In this document: positions 12,641 to 24,199 of the stretch, piece by piece
Layout of the letters: each line of letters begins with the position of its first letter
How positions within the stretch are numbered: the first letter of the stretch is position 1
Assembly (NCBI GenBank): GCA_022494885.1
Contig: JAGVSM010000828.1
Coordinates: forward strand, 34,997 to 98,996
Source: Micrasema longulum
Lineage: Eukaryota > Arthropoda > Insecta > Trichoptera > Brachycentridae
DNA length: 64,000 nt
Direction: 5' to 3'
Notes under the pieces: generated by a model
What the model was told of the DNA's origin: nothing
What the model saw: only the letters and a program-made list of their open reading frames with translations
Databases searched by the model: none
Made by a program: the position numbers and the translations under genes

Positions 12641-13925
12641 TTTTCCTTTAATTACGATTAATTTAAATTTTCAATCATTCTGAGGTTGGAACTTGTTTTC
12701 TTAAAAGCCTATTAAAAATATGAGAGAGAAAGAAGTAAATTTTGAAGTCGAATTAAATTTTGACATAACTGTCAGTTTGCAAAACGAACGCCGGATACAA
12801 AAAATAATTTCGCTAGATTCTGCCCTATTAATAAATAAGAGTATCTAGGCATAAGGAGGTTACTACTATAAAATATAAATACATATATTCCATCAGTTTT
12901 AACATCTTTCTGACTATTCGTATCGAGAGCTGGCCTTGTAATCGCTCAGTAGATAAATACAGACAATAGTTACGCATACCAACCCAGTAATTTTCAAAAA
13001 TTATATAAAAATCATGTTCAAGCCAACATTTTTTGCTTGAATTAGGATTTATTGGAGTTTATAGTCGCTTTGAAGTGAACACTTTTTGTCACAGAAGCCT
13101 ATTTAAAATATAAATGAGAACTATTATGAAGTAAGGTACGCGGACTAAATTATTGGGGTCGTTCATTGGTTGGTTTTGATCATGTGATGTCGCGTTGACA
13201 AGTAGGTAGGAACTAGGAACATACCGAGGTAGAAACAGATAGTGCAGAAGTTAAGTATACCGTCTCAATATGTACAGGTGAAGATAGCGTTCATAATTGC
13301 GGCTCTGCTGTAGATTCGGCATTTCGCTCTATAGCATAGAACAAAGGCGTTGCGAATTTTAGGATAAGCTTTTGGTTTAACAACAAACAATAATACTATA
13401 GTTATAAATCAAAATAATAAGTCAGTGTTGTGCAATGACAGCCTGTGCATTAGAACGCCAAATCCGTCATTGTTTTTGGTTAGAAACATACAACTTAATC
13501 AAACAAATTCTTACTAATACTCTGTTAGTACACATGTGCAAAGTTAGATTACAAGTTACAAGCGTTCTTAAGGTTTTACCTTAGCTGTCCTGGGACTGCA
13601 CGGATCATGTATATTATTGTCTTTCTCTGACGCATGACTTACTGCTATGAAGCGAAGTCTATACCACTCACGCCACGGTTTCGCCACATTTGGTATTTTT
13701 TCATTCAAATTTAGCTTTAAAACTCCTGCAAACAAAATATGACGATTAGCGCATTCGTAAGCTAACAAGATAAGAAGATCGCCGCGCCGCGCCGGTTAGA
13801 AATGATCTCGCTAGATCTTTTCGCGCTAGTATTGAATAAAATGTGAATAAAATGGTACAATAAATATAACCATGCAACTTTTACCAGAAAACGGAGATAA
13901 ACAGAATATGGAAATATTTTGAAGT
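12640..13925. other. AT-rich sequence with a weak repeat
   Basis: Blocks near 12660-12760 and 13030-13130 share an 'aagcctatt(t/a)aaaatat' core and look like diverged copies. No gene is seen. The region 13150-13340 is slightly more balanced in composition but has no credible exon. Confidence 0.35.
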
Positions 13926-13929
13926 TAAT

Positions 13930-14300
13930 AAGTGTCTGTGAAATACTATTGAGTAAAAAAAAACTTTTTGTACTTATTAGTAGCATAAAAAATAATCTTA
14001 AATTCCCGCGAAAACGGTTCATTGCACTGACCGCGCCCCTAATACGTAACGATTCGGTAAAATTTTGAACTTTTGTTTGCGACCGCTGAAATTCAAATAG
14101 AACATCATCATGAATCTTGACGTCACAATTGTAAAGGCCAAACATGTCGCCTTTTTGTAATGAAATATTTTTTAACAACTTAATTTTTAAAATTATGTAC
14201 GAGAACATTTCTCCACAATGTTGATTTTGGAAATACAACTAATTTTTCTAAATCCATTTCTCATGTTTTTATCGGTATTCGTAGTATCTGATATTTCCCT
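13930..14300 (+). repeat. Dispersed repeat family D, copy 2
   Basis: Same orientation as the copies at 25630 and 55735. It contains 'taaattcccgcgaaaacggt', 'cgcccctaatacgtaacgat', 'gaatcttgacgtcacaattg' and 'aggccaaacatgtcgcc'. The long - strand frame at 13762-14238 crosses it. Part of that translation (KGDMFGLYNCDVKIHDDV) is similar in the other copies, which may reflect either DNA homology or a former coding sequence. Confidence 0.7.
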
Positions 14301-15000
14301 ATTATACTGCTTCTAAATCACGGTCTGAGCCCCGCTCTATCTCGATTTGATTCCCGTTTTCTAAATACTATTAAACTATTTTTTTTTAATTCCCCCGAAA
14401 TGAAAATTCATGATAAATTATAGATTCCCAAAAATAAAAAAAAAGTGCGCGTCGGATTTGAAATGCTCTGTACAAATATGGCTCGCGGACCGGAATCGGG
14501 AGACTCCTGCCACAGAACGTATACAGTCAAATTTCCTAACAAATAGACCTTCAGTTAAATTTTCAATTTAGTTAGAAATTTTCAGTAGCTCTGCGATATT
14601 ATCGCCTTCCTTTGCTCTTTGGTAAGCGAGCGTATTACCGTTTACTTTTACATTTTGTATTGCGGTACTTCTAGCGTCCACGAGGACAAAAATCTCCATA
14701 ATTTACAATTCAGTTACTGTTTGTTCATTAATTTGCATGTCATAACTAAGTCATAATTATTCCCTTATTGCACCCATTGGTACGCCAACCGCAGCGTATC
14801 TCGATAATTTATTAGTAACATGAAGTTAAGATGATCAGTACTTACTTACTTAGCGTGTCCGGTTGGATAATATCCTGCCACTCCAATACACGGCGACAGA
14901 TATCACCTTGTCGTTTGCCACAATTAGGTCCCCAGGAGTGCAGCCTTCTCCCATGAGCGGGCATGTCAGGAAGTGGCTTTCGTCCTAGGTCACACAATAT
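14300..15000. other. Mostly unassigned; short repeat remnants
   Basis: A SINE-1 body remnant ('gatttgattcccgttttcta') lies near 14345. A fragment of another dispersed repeat ('gcagcgtatctcgataattt') lies near 14792 and is shared with 49975. Nothing else can be assigned. Confidence 0.35.
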
Positions 15001-15300
15001 ATCATCACCAGAGAGGTACCCCCACCTTTGGAGATTTATTTATGTCGTGTAACATCCACCCGTAGTCTATTGAGGGCGATCCATTGGGAGTATGGTAGGT
15101 GTTCACCACCTTGAATACCCTCATTTGGATCCATCCACGGTCTCGCTCCAAGATCCTGTAGCCATAGTTCTTCTCTCCGCTGTTGTGATTATTCATTTTT
15201 AAATCAATACTTCACGTCAGCCATGTCGGTAATCCAACCCGAGACTTCGATGATGGGCGAATGCGCTGGCCATTTTACCACGAAGAGAACAGCATACATT
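15000..15300 (-). repeat. Possible tRNA-derived SINE with short frame
   Basis: On the - strand the sequence near 15290 begins with a tRNA-like head ('cgtggtaaaatggccagcgc' and a degenerate B-box 'gggttggattacc'). It continues into a 63-codon frame (15005-15196, MNNHNSGEKNYGYRILERD). The composition is unlike the AT-rich surroundings. It could be a SINE head fused to a longer repeat; the frame is not identified. Confidence 0.35.
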
Positions 15301-15589
15301 TAGCGAGTTTTAATCATTAAACATAAACCAAGTTTTAAAATATTGTGTCTGTTTAGGTAGCTTTTAAACATCAAACATATATATAGATTTGTAGGTTCAA
15401 AATATTATGTACATTTAGGTGGGTTTTAAAGATTAAAAACTGTTTTCATTTATGGAGCTTATGAACTTGGTTTTAGTGGCCACTTACCACCACTTTGCCT
15501 GTATTTAAACATGTAGATTCAGACATGCACAAAATATGTTTGATTTGTTTATTCTTTCAAAATTACACTCGTTTACAGGTTCATGAACT

Positions 15590-15960
15590 TATTAAAGCTT
15601 TTTGGGCCGTGCCCGAGTTAAGTCATAATAATTAACAAGAATAAAAAGAACTTAGTAAAATAAATTAAATTACAATAACCTCTGATGCAAAAGAATAACA
15701 ATTCAGAAAAATAAAGAATAAATAATAAAGAATAAAACAATACAAAATTACATTTTAAAGAAGATAACATAAAAAATAATCAAATAAAAATATTTTCTAA
15801 TACAAATTATAAAAATTTATTTACATACATAATTAAGAATACAAAATAGTATAATCATTAAAATCAATAAAAAATAATACAAAAACCTAATTGAAATCAT
15901 AATTGACGTAATCAGATTGATAAAATATTTATTTTCAATATAAACGTTAATATAATTTTA
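15590..15960 (-). repeat. Probable LINE 3' UTR, A-rich
   Basis: A 'tttgggccgtgcccgagtta' block at 15600-15620 is followed on the + strand by a long A-rich stretch. Read on the - strand this resembles a LINE 3' UTR, although no coding part is left. Confidence 0.35.
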
Positions 15961-16365
15961 ATACGTTATCTATGCATTGTTTAACTGTTTGACAAATATG
16001 TTAACTCTCAAAATTTATATCAGGTGAATTTAAACTGCTGACAGGTTAATAAGACCAGACACTTTTTTCTGTGCATTTTTTTACGAAAAATAGGTACCTA
16101 GTATATTCTAGAAAGTAGTAGTCTTAGGTTTTCAATGCAAAAAGAGCACAAAAAGTGATAATTGAATGCATTCTACTGGGAACAATGGCGAACTGATTTA
16201 TTCAAGAAGAGAAAGCAAAAAGAGGAAAACTCACCTATTGAAAATAGTTTTTACCCAATTAAAAGCAACTGGTCCATTTATTAACTGATTTATTAATTTT
16301 TGCATTAATCAAATAAAGAAAATTTAAACAAACTAAATATGTTACAAAAGAAAGTCGACGTGCAA
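15960..16365. other. No recognisable feature
   Basis: AT-rich sequence with no assignable gene or repeat. Confidence 0.3.
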
Positions 16366-16369
16366 GTGT

Positions 16370-16655
16370 ATATTCGATCTTATGGACAGCGAAAGAACGG
16401 CTAAAAATATTTACGATACGAATGTTGAATGATGCAGAAATAGAGGAAGACCGAGAAAGACATGGCATGGCCAAATTCAACAAATACTTAAAGATGGACA
16501 TGTTAAAAGTCGGAATAATCGGCGCGCATTCATGAGAAGATGTATGAAGTATGCAAAGACAGAGGATTTGTCTTTCTATTCTCTCTGCCTACCCTTACGG
16601 GGAAACGGTGTGACGGCGTGATGTTTTGTTGTTGTTACATTTCCCCGTTGGGGTA
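16370..16655 (+). pseudogene. LINE 3' fragment (TTGTTGTTA-tailed family)
   Basis: This is the 5'-truncated end of the same LINE family as 45883-46417. It reads MDSERTAKNIYDTNVE, a stop, then NRGRPRKTWHGQIQ in a shifted frame, then 'tacccttacggggaaacggt' and the tail 'tgatgttttgttgttgtta'. Frames are broken at least once. The same family occurs at 36930-37545 and 17640-17800. Confidence 0.8.
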
Positions 16656-16659
16656 GGTA

Positions 16660-17140
16660 GAGAGTAAGTAGATGAATCGCCACACATATCTATCCTGACA
16701 AACATTCTTAGCTTCTTCCACGTTCATAAATCTTGTCATACCTGCCCTTCGGTTGTGTCTGCTTTTGTCATTTTTTTATTTGCATACAATATTAGATTTG
16801 TATTATTTTTTTATAACATATTAAATTTATTTTCTTTACAGGACTCACCAAGCCAATTAATATGACTTGTCGGTAAAGATCCTTAACATAAAAACATATG
16901 CTAACACTACATAGTTGTATAATAATAATTACTACTAACTTACATATAAGGAGCGTAAAAAAAATACGTACAATTTATGTTTTCAAATAATATTTAGAAA
17001 AATGCAAAAAAATTATATGATATCGCAATTAAAAGATAAAAAATAAATAAATACAAAACCGGAATACGAAAATTTAAAACAGAAGTGTGTACATAATTAA
17101 TAGGCACCAAGCCTTTTTTAAAAAACATGAATTTTTTACA
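16660..17140. other. No recognisable feature
   Basis: AT-rich sequence. A stretch near 16620-16690 is a diverged continuation of the LINE end. Confidence 0.3.
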
Positions 17141-17142
17141 AA

Positions 17143-17280
17143 TCTATATCTATATCCATATCTTTATCTATATCTTTATCTATACCCGTACATGCACACA
17201 TACATATCCATACATACATATATACACATACACATACATATATATATGAACATATATATATATACGCATATATAAATATC
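17143..17280. repeat. TA/CATA-rich microsatellite
   Basis: Compound simple repeats of tatatc/tatctt units pass into catacata and tatata units. The translated frame across it (Tyr/Leu/His repeats) is not a gene. Confidence 0.8.
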
Positions 17281-17639
17281 ATGTCAATATTACATATTTA
17301 TATTCCTGCCCTGTATATATCTATATTTACAAATATTACATTTTTATAACATTATTTTATATTTTTTATTTGTTTATTTTTTCATACATATCTTAATTTA
17401 CATACAAATATAATTACAAAAATACACTTAAGAAAAATACATTTTAAAATTAAGCTATAACATGAATTGGAAATAATGCCCACAAAGACATCAGCGTCCG
17501 ATCGTGGGCCATTCCTTGTTTAATTATAAAAAAGTTTATCGCACATATATATGGTATGATATGACCATGAAAAGAAAGAAAAGAAAAATAAAAGAAAATA
17601 TAAACTCCGATCGAAAAGTCAGTCTCTAATTTTGCCCTT

Positions 17640-17805
17640 GATAATTTTTAACATGACCAGGCTTAAGATTTTGGTTTATCGGATCATGCCAAATCATCCT
17701 TGGTCGTCTTACATTACCGTTCATTCTCGCCATATACACATCTATTCTACCATTCTTTCGGCAGCCATTCATTCTACATGACCAAACCATCTCAGAAATC
17801 ATATT
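17640..17805 (-). pseudogene. Diverged LINE fragment
   Basis: On the - strand the translation gives WSCRMNGCRKNGRIDVYMAR followed by VRRPRMIWHDP. This is the diverged counterpart of the '(G)RPRKTWHDQI' C-terminal segment of the LINE at 45883-46417. Confidence 0.55.
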
Positions 17806-17809
17806 ATTT

Positions 17810-18485
17810 CATAATGCAGATTATTATTAGCTCAAAAAAGTTACACCACCGTTTTTTGTGAAAATCTCAAAGGTTTTAATTTAGGTTAAAATAACATTTT
17901 TTATTACACTGACAGACTATTTAACGGTTGCATGCAGGTGAGTTTATATGCAGTTGATAAAAATGACAGTGCAGTCAACTGTGGCGTCGGCTAATTAATT
18001 TGTAGAGAATAAAGTAGGTACTTAACAAAGCACATGATACTTGCATTCATTATACACCCAGATTCTAATTGTATGTCCGTTGTAAATAGTTACTGTTATA
18101 TATTCAAATTGTGAACTATTGCAGTTGACAATTTGTATATGTTTCAAAAAATGGGGGCGGATAAATCTGTACACTAAAATTATAGTGAGATTGGTCGAAT
18201 AGATTTATTTTAATTTTAATAACCAACGACACTCGCATCTTACATAGACACATTTAAAACAAAACATAAATTAGCCCGTATTCCTTTACATATTTCCTTA
18301 GAATGCGTCTTACAATAATCAAAAGGAATTGAAAAAACGAAGCAAAAAAAAAATCACAAATATTGTAAAATAAACATGAATAAAATCTTTGAGTTTTTCT
18401 ACTGACATTTCTTGGTGGAACTGCATTTTAATTATAATAATTAAAATTCTTTATAGTTTTATTCCACTTTTATTTATAATTTTTT
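17810..18485. other. No recognisable feature
   Basis: AT-rich, unassigned sequence. Confidence 0.3.
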
Positions 18486-18490
18486 TACCA

Positions 18491-18787
18491 GTGACCGGGT
18501 TTTGTCGTGACTGACATCGTCAGACTGGTGGGAGACTAGACAAATTTCTTTGTTATATACATGTGCAAGCAGGGGTTGTAAATCATATTTTTTTATAATT
18601 ATGTAAAAAAAAAATATTTTATTTACATAATTATATGAAATCATTATTTACAATAAAATAAATTTAAATTTAAATTCTTTTATTTACATTATTATATAAA
18701 ATCATGATTTACAACCCCTGCTTGCACTTATATGTAACATAGAAATTTGTTTAGTCTCCCACCAGTCTGACGGCGTCGGTCACGGCG
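18491..18787. mobile_element. Foldback element, about 300 bp
   Basis: There are long imperfect inverted arms. The left arm contains 'cgtcagactggtgggagact' and 'tgcaagcaggggttgtaaat'; the right arm contains their complements 'tttacaacccctgcttgca' and 'agtctcccaccagtctgacg'. The loop is almost pure A/T. No coding sequence is present. This is a MITE or foldback transposon. Confidence 0.75.
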
Positions 18788-18799
18788 AAAGAAGTATTT

Positions 18800-20095
18800 T
18801 TATTATTATAATGAATAAAATCAAATAAAGAAGCATTTTTTAAAGAATTAATTATGAAATCCACATATTTTTAGTACTGGTGACTAGTTTCATTGCTTTC
18901 GAAACCTCCTCGAGACTGGTATCTTTAATGTAAAATTATTTTTCCGAAAACAGTAAACATAAAGCATTTAAAATTATATTATAGTAATTGAATATATTTT
19001 TTTTTTCTGAGGGGTCATTAGGGTCATTTCTGAGGGGTCAAATGTTATAGGATAAATACATTTTTTTTTATCAAGTTCTTGGTCGAATAATTAAGGATAG
19101 GATTATTCCGCTGTATTTTCCTGCCGTAATTTAATATACTATCACCCATCAACACGCCAAAAATCGGGTTTGAGTCATTTAGTATACCTAGATTATCTAT
19201 GTTAAATCCTAAGATCAAACTTATCTCGTTTTTAAAAAAAAATGCTTATTTTGAAGAGCTGTATCTCCAAACTGTTAAATATTTGCAAATTATTATTTGT
19301 TTTACATATAGAAATTTTTAACGAGTTTAACAATTACGTTGGAAATTTTTGAATACATAAAAGACACCTGAGTATATTTTTTTAAAGATGGCATTTGCAA
19401 AAATACTGCAACCCGTATGATATTTTTAGGAAAAAGGCTTGATCAAATCAAATTTTAAAAAAAATAAAATATGCATTCCCCATATAATATAAAAGTTTTA
19501 AACCTCAATCCATTATTTGTATTCAGATACCTTGGTATTATAATCTAAATTATTTATTGCGAGTAAAACCAATTGATCCTAGTTTTCAATAATTTTTTGT
19601 TCATCCTAAAAGGCGTGCTAAATGCGTTTTATTATTACGTTTTTTTGTATGCAATCCAATAAACGAAACGTCAATTATAAGTCATACTAAATTGAGTTAT
19701 CCAAGGCGATTAATTCAAATTCTTAGGTTTAACTTTCATTCTTAAACACCACATTAAAATCCTTCATCTTGAACTCTCTCGTTTTAAATGTTAACTCTCT
19801 CAACTTAACCTAATTTTCTACACTCACAATACAACGCAACGTACCATTTATAATGCAGAGATAAATGTAATTTCAACGCCTGGTAAAGACCTTTTATAAT
19901 GTTGATCTACTTTTAGAAGTGAACACATTAATTTATCAACAATGTTGAAGAATTCCTTGCTCATAAATATTGTGTACATATTTTAATTGACATTTGTTTT
20001 CTCCCTTTTTGAACATAGCAAAGATAATTACACCGTTTTGTTTAGGAGTGTTCGGGCATATGTAAAATACAGTTTTATAAAACAGAACCAGCAGG
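18800..20095. other. No recognisable feature
   Basis: AT-rich, unassigned sequence with no credible ORF. Confidence 0.3.
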
Positions 20096-20100
20096 GATGC

Positions 20101-20197
20101 TATTCTGAACCGCTCTCGCGGCACGAGAAAGCAGTATTTCTCGTGTATTTTGTATGTAAATACGAGAGTTAATACAGCCTCGAGAGCGTTTGGAATA
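20101..20197. mobile_element. Miniature hairpin family K, copy 1
   Basis: The termini 'aaccgctctcg' and 'cgagagcgttt' are inverted. The centre 'tcgtgtattttgtatgtaaa' is shared with copies at 29071-29175 and 62714-62815. The element is only about 100 bp long with no coding capacity. Confidence 0.7.
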
Positions 20198-20199
20198 CA

Positions 20200-21635
20200 A
20201 CCCCAGGACACTTTTTTTCGACTATGATTAACTAAGTAAACATCCGAAAAAAGGAAATCGAGTGGAGATAACTCCGCCTTGTAGTGTAATTATTTTATTT
20301 TTTTTCATTTTCCGTTTTACATAACACTTTTGTTTTAAATATAAATATCTCACTGGGCACAACCCGTGTTGAGGCATTCATTTACATGATTTAATATATA
20401 CTTATAGTGCCTAAAAAATATACATAAGATAATATGTATTCATACTTAAATCCACACAGATAAATAAAAGTAAGTAAATAAAAACAATACAATATTATTA
20501 GTACAGCTCACATCGTGTAGACATTCGGTCAAGTAACAAGCTACTGTCGTAGGCACATTTACATCGGCAAGTTCCTGGTGGCCCAACATCCGTACAAATG
20601 CCAAATATTCATCGAGACACTGTGTGGATACAAATGCAAAACATGAAATGCAAAAATGATTTTATACAAACAAGTCAAGTAATGGTTGGCGCGTTCGCGT
20701 ACTATGCTTGAGGTGGTTTGACTCTTGACAAGTTCGGTATAAAATCTCCGCTTAAGAAGTGGTTTTCAGAGCAATATTTCAATGTCCCTGAAGCGTATGA
20801 CTGATCACCGTGTTGACCTTATCTGTATGTCACATGTGATTAAGATATTCTGCATTGATGTACCAATGCAGTGCCTTATGAATTCAATGAATGTCACACT
20901 TTTTAAAGTGATCACTGATGACAGGTCATAACCCCCGTATATTTTAGAAACCTATATTTTATAATGATTCTATCGACTGCGTTGATATATTATCTAGATA
21001 TTAATTTATATCTACTAAGTTAACTAATTTAAATAGTCACAATATGTGATAGTGTCATTATATTATATCCCCCCATACCAGCACATTTAATAAAAATCCA
21101 AGAGATTTAAAAATCTAGTAGTCTTGTCTACTGAGATTTGAACATACTTAAAACATTTTAAGAAATTTCATTTTAAAATTTCTATGTTGTTTTTTGTAGC
21201 TTTATTATTGTTTTAAGACCAACTTTAAAAAAAACATTAATTTGAAAGAAAGCGTATTTAATATATTATCAATGAACTAGATCTTATACATAAAAACAGT
21301 AAAAAACTAAATGGACGGAATATTTGCATGGAAATACATCTAAAAATACATCCAATAAAAACCGGTTTAAGAAAAAAATTGATTTGCATAAACGATTAGA
21401 AGTTCATTATCATTTATTTTTTATAAGCATGACGAACATTTATGTAAATTGAAGTATCCGGTGTCAGGGCGTAATGAGGAATCCAGTTCTGGGTGTACCC
21501 TGGACGTGTGTTTTCGACTCGATCGCTACTATCAGGCGAAAACTCTGAAAAAGATAATCTCGTGGAAACACCACATTTGCATCCCTTTTAACTCTGCAAG
21601 TAATTTATGTATTTTTTCGTAAATACTATGTATAC
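20200..21635. other. Mostly unassigned, with repeat remnants
   Basis: A LINE 3' UTR-like block lies near 20350-20500 ('cactgggcacaacccgtgtt', then A-rich). A dispersed repeat core (gaagcgtatgactgatcacc) is near 20791. A family G fragment ('gatgacaggtcataa') is near 20917. No gene is seen. Confidence 0.35.
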
Positions 21636-21639
21636 TACG

Positions 21640-21760
21640 GTGATGGTAAAGGTCAAAGTGTTTTTAAGAATTTGCATGTTGGTGTAGTGAGTGACCTGAC
21701 GAAGAGACGGGCACGTCTCGAAACCCGGCAGACATAAAAGTCGGTAAGTGTTTTAATACT
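21640..21760 (+). repeat. Repeat with 'gacgggcacgtctcgaaac' core
   Basis: This block ('gacctgacgaagagacgggc', then 'cacgtctcgaaac') recurs at 27530-27650 and, inverted, at 24200-24330. All three are followed or preceded by 'agacata' and 'gtcgg/gttggtaag'. It looks like one end of a DNA element. Confidence 0.6.
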
Positions 21761-21790
21761 AATATTTACTAACATCAATTAAAGTGTTTA

Positions 21791-21875
21791 ACCACAAAGT
21801 TAATGCTTCGAACATAAATATTTTTTATTTTTTATTTTTTATTAATATTTGAAGCATTAACTTTGCGGTCAAATA
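21791..21875. repeat. Short inverted repeat
   Basis: Left arm 'aaagttaatgcttcgaacat' and right arm 'atatttgaagcattaacttt' flank an A/T loop, giving a stable hairpin directly after the repeat at 21640. Confidence 0.6.
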
Positions 21876-21996
21876 TTTTATTAAATGTTTTTAAATATTT
21901 GTACTTAACCACTTACCGACTATTTGTAATTTTATTTTTTTAACATATAGGTACAGTAAAATTGCATTTTACAAAATGTGTAATATAAACATATTT

Positions 21997-22233
21997 GGTT
22001 TATTACAATATTTGAGTTTGTCCAAATGTTTGTAGACAAAAGACTGGATTTCACCCCCTCGGGAGTCATTAAGTCATAAAATTACAACAGGGATGGAGAA
22101 TACCTTAGAAAAGGAAATATGAAAGTCTAGGCATTTACAGGGCTTATGACCCGTCATTGGCTGCTTTAAGTCGCCACTTTACACACTGTATAACATTCAC
22201 CATTTGGACAAACTCAAATATTGTAATAAAACC
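21997..22233. repeat. 32-bp inverted arms around the left arm of family G
   Basis: The arm at 21997-22028 (ending 'gagtttgtccaaatg') is repeated inverted at 22201-22233 (starting 'catttggacaaactc') with a single one-base indel. These arms bracket the left arm of the foldback element at 22079-22533, forming nested palindromes. Confidence 0.75.
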
Positions 22234-22533
22234 AACTGGTCCAAGAAGAAGTTTAAAAAATGGAAAGTTGTTTTCAGGCGTTGCCTAGTATGTGAAATTA
22301 TTCAGTCAGATGGATCTCTTCACAACAATAAAGGTTTCAGCTCTTTAACTTCACTAAAATCAACAAATGGAATAAATGAAGAAATATGAATGTTTTAACA
22401 TAGGCAAAATAGTGAATGTTACACAGTGTGCAAAGTGGCCACTTAAACCAGCCAATGACAGGTCATAAGCCCTGTACATGCCTAGACTTTCATTTTCCAT
22501 TTTCTTAGGTAATCTCCATCCCTGTTGTAATTT
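22079..22533. mobile_element. Foldback element family G, full palindromic copy
   Basis: The arms of about 120 bp are near-identical and inverted. The left starts 'aaattacaacagggatggag'; the right ends with its complement ('ctccatccctgttgtaattt'). Arm cores are 'gtctaggcatttacagggct' and 'ggcttatgac(c)cgtcattgg'. The loop includes 'tttcaggcgttgcctagta'. Partial copies lie near 4875, 29225, 30395, 31830, 48520, 49360, 50185 and 58160. No protein is encoded. The superfamily is not assigned. Confidence 0.8.
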
Positions 22534-22584
22534 GTTAATATTTGGTTTGATTATTTTTTAAAAAAACATACATTACTAAGATTT

Positions 22585-22715
22585 ATACCCGTATGCAGGG
22601 ACAAACCTTAAGGTGAGGAAAGTACATTCTATTGTCTTCACCTTTGGGTTATTCTCTGCATTTGAAATTAGAATGTACTTTCCTCACCTTAAGTTTTGTC
22701 TCTGCATACGGGTAT
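22585..22715. mobile_element. Hairpin MITE family P, copy 1
   Basis: This is a 131-bp near-perfect palindrome. The left arm begins 'atacccgtatgcagggacaa' and runs through 'ccttaaggtgaggaaagtac'; the right arm is its complement ('gtactttcctcaccttaag', then 'tctctgcatacgggtat'). A second copy of the same length lies at 51397-51527. Confidence 0.85.
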
Positions 22716-22833
22716 TGGAAACAAAAATCAAACCTAAAAATTGTATTATGCATTCAGTAGAAGTTTAAAACAATTCAAAATAAATGTAAAAAACAAAAAA
22801 ATAATAAAATATTTTAACGTGCTTATATAACGT

Positions 22834-23022
22834 GGCGGCCTCCGTGGTGTAGTGGTCAAGACGCTTGATTCACGCTCGGAAGGTTCCGGGTTCGATTCCC
22901 GGTGAGAACACAAAAATTAAAAATGTGATTTTTCTCAAGCCTGGGTGCTCTGTGATGTAATTCACCACTGTAATTAGGCCTCCTGGCCTGTTGTGGTGCA
23001 AAAAAAAAAAAAAAAAAAGTAA
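22834..23022 (+). mobile_element. tRNA-derived SINE-2, copy 1
   Basis: The tRNA-like head 'tccgtggtgtagtggtcaag' (A-box region) is followed by the B-box-bearing 'gggttcgattcccggtga'. The body holds 'tttttctcaagcctgggtgc' and 'taattcaccactgtaatta'. It ends in a pure A tract (23001-23018). The head is 3'-extended, so this is a SINE, not a tRNA gene. The second copy is at 61294-61465. Confidence 0.85.
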
Positions 23023-23146
23023 AGTAAAGTAAAATAACAGGAAAATCATAAAGCACTGTTTCATATAACAGTTATAAGGATTAATTCCCATTTACCATCT
23101 TTGAAAGGGTTCATTAGGTTTGCTCGATAATAAAATTTTTGAAATC

Positions 23147-23341
23147 GGGTTGTGGTCCTGTGGCTAGTGTCTCGGACTCACGGACCAAAGGTCCGTGGTT
23201 CGAATCCCACTCTACCCCAACTTGATTCCATTTTCTAATAGTGAGTTATTTACAACTCGTTGAAAATGGCCCTCAAAATTAAATATTTGGGTAAATCATA
23301 AGAACGCAAATATTTCTTTTTATAAAAAAAAAAAAAAAAAG
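23147..23341 (+). mobile_element. tRNA-derived SINE-1, best copy
   Basis: The head 'gggttgtggtcctgtggcta' and the B-box 'ggttcgaatcccactctacc' are followed by the body ('ccaacttgattcc', 'aactcgttgaaaatggccct', 'tttgggtaaatcataagaa') and an A tract (23325-23341). Other copies or pieces lie at 2729, 14345, 27290, 37255 (inverted), 40155/41088 (split), 61848 and 62068. Confidence 0.85.
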
Positions 23342-23344
23342 AAC

Positions 23345-23605
23345 AATATCCTACACTAAATATATCCGGTACGTGGGAATAACTATTGCCGAGTTCCTGG
23401 AATCTATTTAATATAGCATTACAAATATACACTGTCCATGAATTGTTGGTACAAAACGGTGGTACCTTTCAGTAATTCTTCCAGGCACCCTGAAGTTGAT
23501 GAGAGATAAAAGTTCTGGAAGATCCCATATTGAATTTACAATTTTGGATAATTTGAATATGTCTATAATTTTTTTTCGATCGGTAAGTTTCAACAAATTT
23601 AATGT
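23345..23605 (-). pseudogene. Jockey/CR1-like LINE C-terminal fragment
   Basis: On the - strand the translation contains PELLSLINFRVPGRITERY and, in a shifted frame, NRFQELGNSYSHVPDIFS. This is the typical end of a non-LTR reverse transcriptase ORF (LL..I.F.VP.R, then 'R...LGN.....DIF'). The frameshift lies near 23405. The 3' end abuts the A tract of SINE-1. Confidence 0.75.
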
Positions 23606-23749
23606 TTTTAAATTTGTTGAAATTTGTTTTAAGTTTAAAATTTATATGCCTTAAGAATTTTTTTGGATTTTTTGATCGAAAACGACACCTAAGTCGCGGA
23701 CTTCAAAAGTTGAGACTAATTGTAAATTACCCATCAGATATGTAATTTA

Positions 23750-24185
23750 TTCATTTATTTTATTGGGTAAACAAACAGTATGTACACAAATATTGTAAAT
23801 TTCTTTGTATATTAGTGTAGGACACTCATGAACACACCAAAAAAAATGTTTACACTTAATACAATAATTTTAATTATGTTAAATATAATAAATGTTAAAT
23901 AAACGAAATGATAAAATATGGATATAAAAATAAAGTTAAATATCCGCTTCTTTCAAAATTTCTATGATTTTTGACCTAAATTTACATACATTGTCACAAA
24001 AAATATCAGCCTCGGTAAATCTATTGTTATATTGGTCGCATATTCTAGGTATTGTAGACTGTTTAAAATAGTTTGTTGACGCGTTTTCTGTGTAAAATAG
24101 AAGATTTTGTTTTGTCGGTCTAGATGGCACACGGAATGGAAGTCTTTCGATTAGGTTAGGAGAATCAATTTTATTATTTATTAAT
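23750..24185 (-). pseudogene. Second Jockey/CR1-like LINE C-terminal fragment
   Basis: On the - strand the translation contains IERLPFRVPSRPTKQNLLFY, then STIPRICDQYNNRF.EADIF, ending KEADI-stop near 23939. It is homologous in layout to the fragment at 23345-23605 but is a separate, diverged copy. The 3' UTR runs down to about 23750. The 5' side is cut off by another repeat near 24190. Confidence 0.8.
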
Positions 24186-24199
24186 TTGAATAAAAATAA

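Noticed and set aside
13270..13320. Signal-peptide-like peptide KIAFIIAALL
   Set aside because: It lacks an in-frame ATG and meets a stop at once; it cannot serve as the missing ADAMTS first exon.
17087..17275. Tyr/His/Ile-rich frame
   Set aside because: Translation of a microsatellite.
22852..22912. tRNA gene-like sequence (also at 23155, 42862, 48692, 61296)
   Set aside because: All have a shared non-tRNA body and mostly an A-rich tail, and occur in several diverged copies, so they are SINE heads rather than tRNA genes.
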